From Solanum dulcamara (lineage: Eukaryota > Streptophyta > Magnoliopsida > Solanales > Solanaceae), in NCBI RefSeq assembly GCF_947179165.1, contig NC_077240.1:51148501-51212500 (forward strand): a stretch of 64,000 nucleotides of DNA, in the 5' to 3' direction. The position numbers and the translations under genes are program-made. Below the pieces are notes generated by a model that had not been told where the DNA came from, did no database searches, and saw only the letters and a program-made list of their open reading frames with translations. Positions within the stretch are counted from its first letter, which is position 1; each line of letters starts with the position of its first letter. Shown here piece after piece: positions 32,799 to 43,095 of this stretch.

Positions 32799-34449
32799 AA
32801 CATTCGTCCCCGAATTTTAACTATCCTCATAAGGTCTTACGAGTGCTTCAGGATTCTTCTGTACTGGCTGCCGTTCATAGGCCTTGTATTAACTCATATG
32901 GTCTATTTAAGAAGGTAGATTACCTGTAGGCATAGGGAACAGGTGATATTTCTTTTCTCTTACTTTTTTCAAGTTTTGTTACCATACATCATATTGCCCC
33001 CTTTACACGAACATGTGTAGGAGCTTAAAATAGCCCGAAAGATGTTTTAGCATCACCATACTAGTTTGTACGTAAACCTGTATCGTTTCTTACTTCCTTC
33101 CTCCACTTACCCTTGAGTTTCCTCATATTACAGTATAGGAGAGATCTCTCTTCCTTTCCTTGTTTTGCTGCTTGTACACCACAATACTAGTAGTCAGTAA
33201 CTTTGTTACCAACATCTTACCTTCAGTCGAGTATAGCCTGGCTATTCCTTACAATATGTTTAAGTTCTCATCGTAATTCTCTTGTTGTATTCATCCCCTT
33301 TGTATGCATCTATTCTTTGATGTCATACTATTCAAGTCCTTACTATTAATTTTCCGCACTGTCTCCGATATTATGGCTTCTATCCGTTTATTGCTGGCCT
33401 TTAGATCTTATTAACTCGTGCCAGTATGGGATCTCACTTGAAGCCACTTCCCCCCTTTAGGGTGTACCCATGTCACTATCTGTTGTGTTCTACCTTACGC
33501 CCTTATTTCCAATTTTCCAATACGTATGATTCTTTTCCAACACATTCGGTATACTACACCATATCTATGCCTTCCTTTATATCTTTCATACCTTTGGTTG
33601 CCTAGGTACGACAACTTAACACAATCATGAGGTGCTAATCCAGTCTAATTATGGGTACTCGAGTCACGTAGCAATTTATTCGAAGCCACTTTCTCACAAG
33701 GCTTTACTTATTTTCATAACTATCGTCATTATATTCACATCATATATTGTTCGCATTCTACCCCATAGTATAACACTTCTTAACTTTTTTCACGATTCTT
33801 ACTGTGGGTTACTTACCCTTCTTAGCTAGTCTTATCCTTAATATATCGTTCTATCCAGAACTACCAGTCTTTCCTAAATTATTTTCCTTTTATTTCAAGG
33901 AAAATTTGGGCAGAGTTTCCTCTGTATTTCTTACTATCTCAACACCTGCACGCAGAAAATGCCAACAATGCCTCACAGGGGTGATACGCATAAAGATACA
34001 TACATACGTATCATATCACGTCATATCGCAGCCTCACAGGGCACCCAATATCAACAATAGTATAACTGATAGACTTACCTCGTATGTCCAACTCGAACTG
34101 CACTTGTTTAGACTTTCCGTCTACTTTTCCTTTCAATTTTCAACTTTACATGTCAACAGTAATTCAATACCTTACCTGGCACCTATAATTCGTGCCTTGC
34201 TTACCTGCGTGCTATGTAACTTCTAATATCGTCAGTAACCTTCTTATATTGATGTTGTCCTTCTGCTAAAATCACAAGTTAGTATTGGGAATTTCATTCC
34301 CTATGACTCGGCTCATCGCACGATTGTAGATATGAAAGAAAGGTAACATCCTAAATGTCCTGTAGCCTCTTGTCTATAGATGTGGTGCACAACACACCGA
34401 TAAACAAGACTCTACTAGACACGGTCTGTAGACACTCCAAAGACGAACG
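32799..34449 (-). other. E6: non-coding internal region
   Basis: The first 150 bases next to the polypurine tract resemble the decayed pol end of relatives (for example GGTAGATTACCTGTAGGCAT compared with E5 GGGATTACCTGTAGACTTAG at 25333). From about 33090 to 34050 it matches the E5 non-coding module (27110-27745). The last 160 bases (34305-34465) match the E5 leader. No protein family is visible; the 140-codon plus-strand frame at 33804-34226 is antisense to the element and resembles nothing I know. Confidence 0.8.
34369..34408 (-). promoter_or_regulatory. Leader stem-loop of E6 (candidate dimerisation/packaging signal)
   Basis: Sense arms CTTGTTTAT and ATAGACAAG pair over nine positions (one G-U) around a 22-base loop with the palindromic core GTGCAC. 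Relative to E5 the arms differ at one A-U to G-C double change and two single changes that keep G-U or A-U pairs. The surrounding leader, 34305-34465, is conserved. Confidence 0.65.
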
Positions 34450-34461
34450 ACTCTGATATCA
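34450..34461 (-). other. E6 primer-binding site (initiator Met tRNA type, two changes)
   Basis: The minus strand reads TGATATCAGAGT, compared with TGGTATCAGAGC in E5, four bases from the LTR end. It fixes the 5' end of E6 at the right LTR. Confidence 0.85.
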
Positions 34462-34465
34462 CTTC

Positions 34466-37400
34466 TATCACGACCCTACCCCGTGGGCAGCGACTGGGGT
34501 CCGACCTAGACCCCCGTATACATATTTTTCAACTGTAGTCAAATTGAACTATGAGCAAGCGATACTACTCATGAGAACCTGAATGAATTAAAACTTTTTC
34601 GCGTACGTGTGGCCTCTTTCATTCATATCGTAACATGAAAGAGAATGCAAGCCGACAAGACTTCCATAACGTAAAAACATTTACAATGTGCCGTATAGGC
34701 ACAGCCGAAATAAACTCATGAACAACCCACATGTACATGTCTACAGACCTCTAAGAATAGGAACGATAACATATGGCGGGACAGGGCCCCTGCCGTACCC
34801 CTGTGTAACCAAATATATACATCGGTAGTTTGGTACCAAAAACTTGGCTCCGAATCAATGGAGCTTCTTATAAACTTGTTGAGTGGAATCGTGAGCTGGT
34901 GGACTCCCAAAATCTGTATTGTACCTGCGGGCATGAAACGTAGCCCCTCCCGAAGAAAGGGGGGTCAGTACGATATATGTACTAAGTATATAAGCATAAC
35001 ATAACTAAGATAACAACTGAACCAAGGATGCAGGAAACTAAGTATAACATTTAATAGGGTACTGTACCTGCACCTTACAAAATAAAGTCATGTATACCAC
35101 TATCACATACCGTATCTGGCCCGCTCGGGGACTCGGTGTTACAAATTTATCTTTATGTCATCATAAGCATAAATATACCATAACCGGCCCATTAATGAGA
35201 CTCGATCTGCAATCATGTCGTCTTATCATTGCATTCACATAGCATACCCGGTCCTTGGTGGGGCTCGGTCATACCCGGCCCTTGTTGGGACTCGGTGAAT
35301 ATTTATATCATCTTATATCGTACCCGACCCCTTTTTAGGACTTCGGTCGTACCCGGCCCTCTATGGAACTCGGTAAGGATATGTAAACCATATGCACAAG
35401 CAGAGTAGTAAGTAACCATATGCAAGCCAGATCATTACCTCAGAGATCGTATCATCTTTAACTTATAGCTAAGATATGCCAAAAGAAGAACGAGAATAAG
35501 CTCTATATAGTCTGTACTTTCCTTCAGGTGATCTTCATATAATATTTCGTACCCGGCCCTTCATAGGGCTCGGTGAACCACTATGGAATCGTAATCTCAT
35601 TTTCGTATCAAATACATCTCACTACGAATGAAAGATAGCTTCCCATACATTATATTCTGACACATAGAAGCCCTACTAGGCAATACTTAATCTTCATAGA
35701 AACTCTAATACTAAACAGTGGATAGGGGTTATGAGGGGAAAACAAGACAGTCCGAAAAAAGGGCCTTCTGTCTACACTCTTTCAAGAATAGAATAGACGA
35801 GACGGCTGTGATTGACAAAGTAGGGGGAGGTGAGTCTTGTATCCTTTCACTTTGTCGTACTCGGAGGCCCCGCACTTCATATACAATTCACTTAAGGCTA
35901 AATATTGCCAAAAGGAAAGAAAGACAGTTGTACGAACTTATACCAAAACATGCCAAGACAAAGCTTTAGATACCTTGTCTGAATTATTCCTTATCCTGCT
36001 TGTCTCGCCGTCCTTTGAACCTATTCAACATGAAATTAGTATGAAGATCAACCCCTTTTACTTTCCAGCACCCTAGGTTACATCTTATTATTAATGGAAT
36101 CTATTTCCTTAGTCGTTTCCCCGACTAGTTCTGTTATTCGCTAAGGCGTCGACGAAAATTGGGCAGCACCTCCCCTATAATGTGCCCTATCCAAATTTCC
36201 AATTAGGTCCCTAAGACCTACAAACAACCAACCACAACAACCTGCATCAATTCACACCAACAATAAACAACATAAACTCCAAACGACTTATTCAAAAATA
36301 CGGTAGGACAATAGGGCGTCTAGCCTTTATTTTATAACGCCTTTCATTATACGCAATGAGGGGTCGTGTGGATTCAACCAGAACAACCCTAACCCACATT
36401 AGAACACATTTAGGCCCTGAAACAACACATTACACCCCTGCAGAAACAACTCACAAGAACGACACTTTATTTCGACGACAATTCACTTGTAGCGACTCCA
36501 ATTTAGTTTATTTCGGACGTCAAGCATATTTATCATATTTTCACATTTATAGACACTTACACAACGTACAATACCCTATATAACAACACCATAAACTCCA
36601 ATTTAAAAGTAAAGGCCTTACCTTACGTTATACTTGTGAAACTCGCCAAAACTATCAAAACGCGAAATCTGGACAGCCCATTGTCTTATATTGTCGCTTA
36701 GTTTCGGAGGGGTAATTGAGGGAAACAGGATTTGTGGCCTCAATGAAAGTTATATACATGTGTATCAAGGTCGCAAAAAATTTTGAATTACCCCTACATC
36801 AATTTTGTACGAAAATATATGCCCAAAATACTCACAGCTGTCCATGTAGGATTTCCAAGGCACAATCAGGGCAGCAGCTCCCCCAAGCTTCACCACCATT
36901 CTTTGAGTAGAGAAAAGCCAAACTGGGTTGTAGAGTCTACATGAAAGTTGTATCCCTATGAAATATCTTTCCAAAACATCTTGAATCACCCGAAACTAAG
37001 CCTTACACAAGGAGTAATACTCGTATTACTAACAGCAGTCCTATTCAAAAACGGGTTTCTTAACAAGAACAAAAACCTCCTCGTTGCCCCAATGATAAAT
37101 TTTTATATGGTCAAACACCGTTATTTAATTGCGGTATACCTTGAATAATTAATTCCCGAATCGAAAACGGAGGGATTACCTTATTTCGTTGCTGCCGTAG
37201 CTCTCTCTATTTCTTTCAAGCTTGCTCCTAACTTTTCCAAGTCTCAAATGAATCAAAGATGAGAGATTAGTCATGTTTACATGTATATATACCCTTTTTA
37301 AGAGGGTGACACGTGGCATCCCCTAGTGGTGACACATGACAGCCCCCTAGGGCGCCACCTCACACCATGCGGCCACTTACGTGCTGCCACGTGGCATGTG

Positions 37401-37817
37401 GGGGTCCACCTCAAGTAGATGAGTCACCTGCTTGCTTCGCTTTCTCTGCGTCGTTTCCTTATTTCTCTTCCGTGGGTTCGTAATTTTGTCGCACTTTAAG
37501 AGCCTATGTATTCCTTATGACTTAGTCTCAACACGCACTCGAGTAGCTTAAGTACGTAAGACCTCCAAGTTGGTAGCTTATGCGAGTCAATCGAGTGCTA
37601 CGACTCATTTCTCAGCCTCCAACTCCTTTCAAATTTTTATAACCTTATTTCCAATCTTCCTTATTATGAAGCATTTTGATTCTCCTTTCCTTGGAGTTAT
37701 TTGATAGAATTATTACCTATCCGACTCACACAATGACTTTTAAGAAACTTAAGAGACTTCCCAGAAACTTGAGAAGCTTAAGAAGCCTTCTAAGGTACCA
37801 AAGTACGGGGTGTAACA
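34466..37817 (-). mobile_element. E6: 5' LTR (right copy, 3352 bp)
   Basis: Begins TATCACGACCCTACCCCGTG (the TG end has become TA) and ends GGGGTGTAACA. It matches the left LTR throughout, apart from the 119-bp segment at 35737-35855 and loss of the sequence that follows it in the left copy. The 35110-35580 stretch carries the CCGGCCC...CTCGGT array. Confidence 0.92.
35737..35855. other. 119-bp segment unique to the right E6 LTR
   Basis: The left LTR reads TTATGAGGCGTACTCGG. The right LTR reads TTATGAGG, then 119 extra bases, then CGTACTCGG. The left copy also keeps the sequence found at the equivalent E5 position, so the right LTR looks changed after integration. No inverted ends or clear target duplication are seen. 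Confidence 0.7.
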
Positions 37818-37822
37818 ATCGT
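37818..37822. repeat. Target-site duplication ATCGT, right copy
   Basis: Matches 29497-29501. Host E5 LTR sequence resumes with ACACGGCATAACC. Confidence 0.93.
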
Positions 37823-40694
37823 ACACGGCATAACCTCGTCATATATATATATCATAACATATCCGTCCCATTATGGGGTTCGGTGTCACAAATGTATCAC
37901 TATATTTGCACATGCATGCCTACCTACGATATCCGGCCCTTTAGTGAGCGACTCTGTGAAGAGAGTAGGGTACATCTATAGCATACTCGCATTGTATATA
38001 TGCATATCGTACCCGACCCTCTAGTAAGGGACTCGGTGTTCCTTCCTTATATCACCATATTCCGTACTCGGCCCATTATGGGACTCGGTGTCATAATCAT
38101 CATACTTTATCTAGCCCGGGATGTGGTGAATACTCATATCATTATCGCATCGCTATATCGTCACATCATCATATCATCATATATAGCATACCCTCCTAAT
38201 ACGTGGCATCACCCATCATATCATGGTACTATATGACGTCCGCTCCGAGAGTCGGTGAAAGAAGTAGTAAAGTTGTGTATGATCTTAGGCCCGGCCCCAC
38301 ATGGGTCTCGGTGAAAGAAGAATTACCATATGCACGAGTAGAGTAGTGAGAAACCATATGTATCTAAATCTTCTCCTGAGACTCAATGAAATAGTCAAGT
38401 GAACCATCACTTGAACACCAAGAAAGTAATTCTCCGAGGTACCCTTTAGATGTTATTAAGGATTACATCAATTAGGGCCTCAGGAACCATAGACGTGTAC
38501 CAAGATAATGCCATACAGTTTACGCAATCAGAGACACAAATTATGTAATTAGACACATAGCTTATGCAATCAGAGATACAACTTATGCAATCAGAGACAT
38601 TTATCCTCTCAGAGCCTTTCAGAATAGGAGCTTAGATCTCCCCTTAATATTCAACATATAGATGGCTCGAGAGTAGTAATTTAACTACTTTAGGACCCTT
38701 AGTATTTAGAAGTGACTACGAGTCACAAATTATATCCAGAACCTATAAATGGAATTACCTCTAAACTCATATTAGACATCATTTCACTTACCTTAAGTGA
38801 TTTTAATGAAACAAGGAGATAGGCCTTATATGTACTACTCTTCATCCTACAAAAGACTTGAAAGGCGATGAGTCCACTTAGTGCAGGAGTTCTAACATCT
38901 AGAAGTGAACAAGGGTCTTGACTCATACTCAGAGCTTTATGAATGGAATGACTCCCAAGTTTCGTATATATATAACTTAAGGCTAAGACATGCCAAAAGA
39001 AAGAAAGGGTAAGCTTCACATACTTTTGTGGATTAACTGTAACCCAGCTCGCCTCGTTATCTCCTTGAAAAATTAACATGAGAGTAATACTAAGGATAAT
39101 AACCTTTCACTTTCCAATTTCCAACTCTACAACCAAGTACCCATAGGAATCGTTTCTTTATCCAATACCCTCGACTAGTTTGTTACTAGTTGCGAAGTTA
39201 CCGAAAATTGGGCAGCATTTCCCCTATAACTTTAACATCCCCGAGATTTTAAATCGGCCACCGTGTAAGCAACCATACAAACAACAACAAACAGCATCAT
39301 ATATACAAGTAAATTACTTCAACATTACACAATACGAACTTCAAACAACTCAGCCGAAGCTACAATATATAAATATAGTTTTTAAATCTTTATTTCAAAA
39401 ACTCTTTAATCATACCAAATGGAGGGTAATGTGGATTAAAACAGAATCACGCACAACCTATTTAAAACACTTTACATCCCTGAAACACACAACCCAACCA
39501 GCTGCAACCACAGCACTACAACGATAACACACTATGCGACTTCAATTTATCTACTACGACTTTAACTTTGTTTGTTTCTAGCGTCTAGCATCCTTATGAA
39601 ATTTTTCCACTTTCAAACTTATTTAAGACATGTAATATACCTCAAAAAAATCATAAGTTCCAATTTGAAAGAGAAACCCTTACCTTTCCCAAAACTCATC
39701 AAAATCGTTCAAACTTGCCTTAGAAGTTCCCTTAGCGCGCCCAAAACCTTGTGGCTTCTTGCTAACGTTTTGGGATGCTCCAAATCATACATTTACATTA
39801 CTAAAACCTTCATACAAACATGGTATACCCTATATAATTAATTTACGGAATGAAATCGGAGAACTTAACCTTTTTTGGCTCCTAATTCGTGGCTCTCTTT
39901 CTCAAGTTTAAGGTTTCTCCTCTCTCTTGTTCTAGATTTCTCTTCTCTTCTTTTTGTCTCTAGAAGTCTCTTTATAAGAATGAATAGAGGATAAGTATGA
40001 ACTAAGTTCATAAAACATATATATATATAGAGGTCACTTTTAGGGGTGACATGTGTCAACCCCTAAGTGGTGACACATGTCAAGGCCTTATAGGTCCAAC
40101 GCACCACACTTCCAACCATGGGCTGCCATGTGGCATGTGGGGGGCCCACCCCCTTACTCAAGCTGCTTCCACATGGCACTCCCAGCTTCTGCCATGTGTC
40201 ACTCCCTCATGCTGCCATGTGACACCTTATTTTCTCCCTCTTGGGTTCGTAATCTCGTCTTACTCTACTAACCTATGTAATCCTTGCTATGTAAGCTTGG
40301 TATGTACTTGAGTAACTTAAGCATGTAAGCTTTCCAAGTTAGTAGCTTACGTAAGTAATCCGAGTCTTGAGACTCAATATTTAGTCTCCAACGTCTTCTG
40401 TATTCTTACAACACTATTCCCCATCTTCTCTATTATGGGGTATCTCATTCCCCCTTCCTTAGAGATTTTTTGTAGAGTTATAGATTTTCCGGCTCACATG
40501 GTAATTCTTAAGAGCATAAGAGTTATTAAGGAGTCTTAAGAAGCTTTAAGAAGCTTTAAGAAATTTTAGGAAGCCTTAAGAAACTTAAGAGGCTTACGAT
40601 CCTTCCAAGAAACTTAAGAGCCTTTCAAGAGACTTAAGACCCTTTCAAGAGATATAAGAACGCGTTCCAAAGTACAAAAGTATGGGGTGTAGCA
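37823..40694 (-). mobile_element. E5: 5' LTR, second part
   Basis: Continues the LTR from 29501 and ends TATGGGGTGTAGCA at 40694. The right half (38998-40694) closely matches the E5 3' LTR at 23565-25189, including the CTTAAG array and the GCCATGTG units. The left half has CCGGCCC...ACTCGGTG units and a 21-bp tandem repeat. No gene is present; a conserved chain of small frames near 39180-39840 has no recognisable domain. Confidence 0.85.
38519..38600. repeat. 21-bp tandem repeat TTATGCAATCAGAGACACAAA (4 copies)
   Basis: Units start at about 38519, 38541, 38562 and 38583 with a few changes each (TTATGTAATTAGACACATAG in the second). Located inside the E5 5' LTR. Confidence 0.8.
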
Positions 40695-41198
40695 AATACC
40701 CGTCTTGCTATCACTAGCCATTTATATCTTATGAGTGCAAACACCGACACGAATACACACAATATCGATAATTGTCCACCCGATAGCCTTAATAAATTTC
40801 TTCAACATGCTGACAAGAGCTTGTACTTGCTCATCAATCAAATTAGGAGCTATAATAATGGGCAATATACTATTTTCCCCTAAGAAAAAATATTGAAGGT
40901 GAGAAGGAACTACCTTGAGTTCAAGCTTGGGTGGCACATCTATAGACGGCTTGGGAGGTGACATTTCTCTATTTTTCAAGTCAATATTCAGCCTCAGGAG
41001 GTTCTTGGGGTAAGACCCAATGCCCAAAAGAGTAGCCATCACTTATTCATAGTTAGAAATAACTTCCCCATCAAAGTTCAATAACAAAACCACCAATGAT
41101 TCCCAAACAATAGAGACTTCTTGCACACTTGCAACCGCTTCGTCAATAACGTCAATAAATGGTATTACCTGAAGATCATTCAGTTTGTTCATCAACTT
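40695..41198 (-). pseudogene. E7: Athila-type protease-RT linker
   Basis: 40722-41042 encodes PPKLELKVVPSHLQYFFLGE, NSILPIIIAPNLIDEQVQAL and KFIKAIGWTIIDI, then CTHKI. This is the typical block before RT in Athila/Tat-type Ty3/gypsy elements (LPSHLKYAFLG, AIGWTIADI, CMHKI). RT itself is cut off at 40694, where the E5 LTR ends. The block is clearly distinct from the chromoviruses in the rest of the window. Confidence 0.88.
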
Positions 41199-41690
41199 TC
41201 ACACATTAAAGGTGACTTCCTCACCATTAACCCAAAACATTACTTCACGACTCTCTACATCAACAAGTGATCTTCTTGTAGAAAAGAAAGGCCTACCAAG
41301 AATTATGGAAATTTCGACATTGATCTCACAGTCAAGAATAACAAAATTAACCAGAAATATGATTATGTCAAACTTCACTACGATGTCATAGAGAATGCAT
41401 ATGGGATGTTTGATAGAATAATTGGCCATAACTATCCACATTGTGGTTGGTTCGGGCTCACCTACACTAAGTTGTTTAAAAATGCCATAGGGCATCAAAT
41501 TTATACTTGCACCTAAATCATACATTGCCTTGGCAAATTGATTTATCCCGATGGTACATGGAATGGTAAATGCCCCAAGGACATCTTTATTTACCACAAC
41601 ATTACTTGACATAATTGCACTACACCTGTGATACACTTCAACAGTCTCGAAGTCCATGCTACACTTTTTTGTCACCAACTCCTTCATCAA
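41199..41690 (-). pseudogene. E7: Athila-type aspartic protease (163-codon open frame)
   Basis: The frame shows the full domain in order: KCSMDFETVEVYHRCSAI (normally with a basic residue before the core), TIPCTIGINQFAKAMYDLGASINLMPYGIFKQL with catalytic Asp in DLGAS, then PTTMWIVMANYSIKHPICIL, and the C-terminal ISIILGRPFFSTRRSLVDVE, ending EEVTFNV. DLGA instead of DTGA/DSGA is typical of this lineage. The frame is open throughout the domain, unusual for this window, but the flanking gag and pol are broken. Confidence 0.9.
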
Positions 41691-43095
41691 CTTGCATACC
41701 TTAAAATTTTCAATAACACCTCAATAAATGGTAGAACAATAGAAAGAGTCTTGAAGACAGAGATGAACTTATAAAATTTAATCTCCTCAACTTTGTTTTT
41801 CAATTGTTGAGGGAATGGAGTCTTTACTTTAGAAAGTGGATTTGTAGGAACCACTATTGGGAAAACACCCTCATTACATTTTTTAGTCTCACTAGCATCA
41901 ACAACCATTGGTGTATCATCAATTCATCGGATGCTTCATTGTTTAGTTCTTCGGATAGCTCATCACTTTCCAATACAATGGCCTTACCCTTGCTTAAACT
42001 AGCCATTTCATTATTTGGTCATTCATTACTAACAACCATTCCACTCCTAGTTAATATAACCATACATTCTGCATTGTTGTTCTTAGTATTCGCCACTGTA
42101 TCACTTGGGAGACCACCTTTAGGCCTTAGATTTAGGTGGCCTGAGATTTGGACAATTTAAGCCTCTAGTTTTTTAATTGACACCTAATGTGCAGTAAAAG
42201 TTTAGTTTAATGAGGAAAAATTAGATTTTATCTCCTTCAAAATCTTGTTTTAACCCTCAACCTTATTGAGAATCCTAGCAAGCAGATCCTCCGTTCGGAA
42301 GTTTTTGGGGTCGGCATTTAACTCCTTGGGCTTTTCGTGAGGACAGAAATATCTATCACATTTACCATGACCTTCAGTCCAGGTATTACCTAGATAGCTC
42401 CAATCCCTCTCTGTCCAACTGCTTTCTCGGTCCTTGTTCAAACCTTGATTCCCACCAGGTCTTGGATAAGTCAAATGGGAACCCCTAACTAATTTGCTAG
42501 AAATTGCACTTTTTCATTGTACATGGCATTGAACTTTGAATCCTCTGGATTCAACCCAACATTTGAATCCACCAGATTCACCACTTTGTATTCTCCATCC
42601 ATAACATGTTTGGAGAGAAAATCAAGTTGCGTTATCATTTTTGCCATGTTCTCATATTGTTCATGGTTTTTCCCAAGTTGTTCCTTAGTCATCCCAACAT
42701 GAAGAGAAGATACATTATCTTCTCGAGTGTGACAAACATAGTTGATTTTCATCTTTTAATCAAGCAACATCGAAGAAACAACGAAGGGTTGGTGCATGAT
42801 GCCAGCTCTTATAAGTTGATCTTCTGCACTTTTTTTACCGTATCAAGGTTATAATAGAAATAATGTAGAAACATATTTTTTGGCAGCCCGTGAGAGGGTC
42901 ATTACAAGAGATTCTTTTGGAAGCAAATCCAAGTCTCATGAATCGGTTGCCCCTAAAATCTCTCAATTTTAGCATCTTAGAAGGTGGAAAAATTTCTCAT
43001 AGAACGGTGTCGTGATCTTATCCCATGAGGTGATGAAATAACTTAGTAGCTCCACTTACTACATAGTTGCCTCCCCTATAAGAGAGAAGGAAAAT
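41687..43095 (-). pseudogene. E7: Athila-type gag, C-terminal and middle parts
   Basis: Antisense blocks in order: capsid text near 43060-42950 (GEAT, then WDKITTPFYEKFFPPSKM and LRDF), the middle region 42489-42752 (ENMAKMITQLDFLSKHVMDG, FNAMYNEKVQFLAN), a glycine/arginine-rich segment 42250-42474 (YPRPGGNQGLNKDR, ending EDLLARILNKVEG) and the C-terminal 41687-41908 (FPQQLKNKVEEIKFYKFISV). This is the normal Athila/Tat Gag layout ahead of protease. Stops and frame changes lie between the blocks. gag is split by a solo LTR at 43096 and resumes at 45193. Confidence 0.87.

Larger units (their letters stand above)
29502..37817 (-). mobile_element. E6: complete non-autonomous LTR retrotransposon (8316 bp, LARD-like)
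   Basis: Two direct LTRs (29502-32782 and 34466-37817) enclose 1683 bp. The internal region has a polypurine tract beside the left LTR and a Met-tRNA-type PBS beside the right one, so the sense is minus. ATCGT flanks both sides. No gag, protease, RT, RNase H or integrase block can be read in the body. By eye the LTRs differ by only a few bases per hundred plus some indels, so this is among the younger insertions here. LTRs of 3.3 kb with a gene-free body fit the LARD class. It must have been mobilised by proteins of a relative; E5 shares its leader and body module. It is nested in the 5' LTR of E5. Confidence 0.93.

Noticed and set aside
33804..34226. 140-codon plus-strand open frame in the E6 body
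   Set aside because: It is antisense to the element, has no recognisable domain, biased and membrane-like composition from T-rich DNA, and is not kept as a frame in the homologous E5 module.
30792..37148. Several small open frames present twice (30792/35837, 31290/36356, 31650/36716, 31882/36948)
   Set aside because: They are paired only because they lie in the two LTRs of one element. Differences between the copies do not favour protein conservation, and no domain is seen.
39180..39841. Adjacent open frames of 115 and 89 codons in the E5 5' LTR as a host gene
   Set aside because: The same region is found in the E5 3' LTR (23700-24400) with frames broken differently, so it is LTR sequence.
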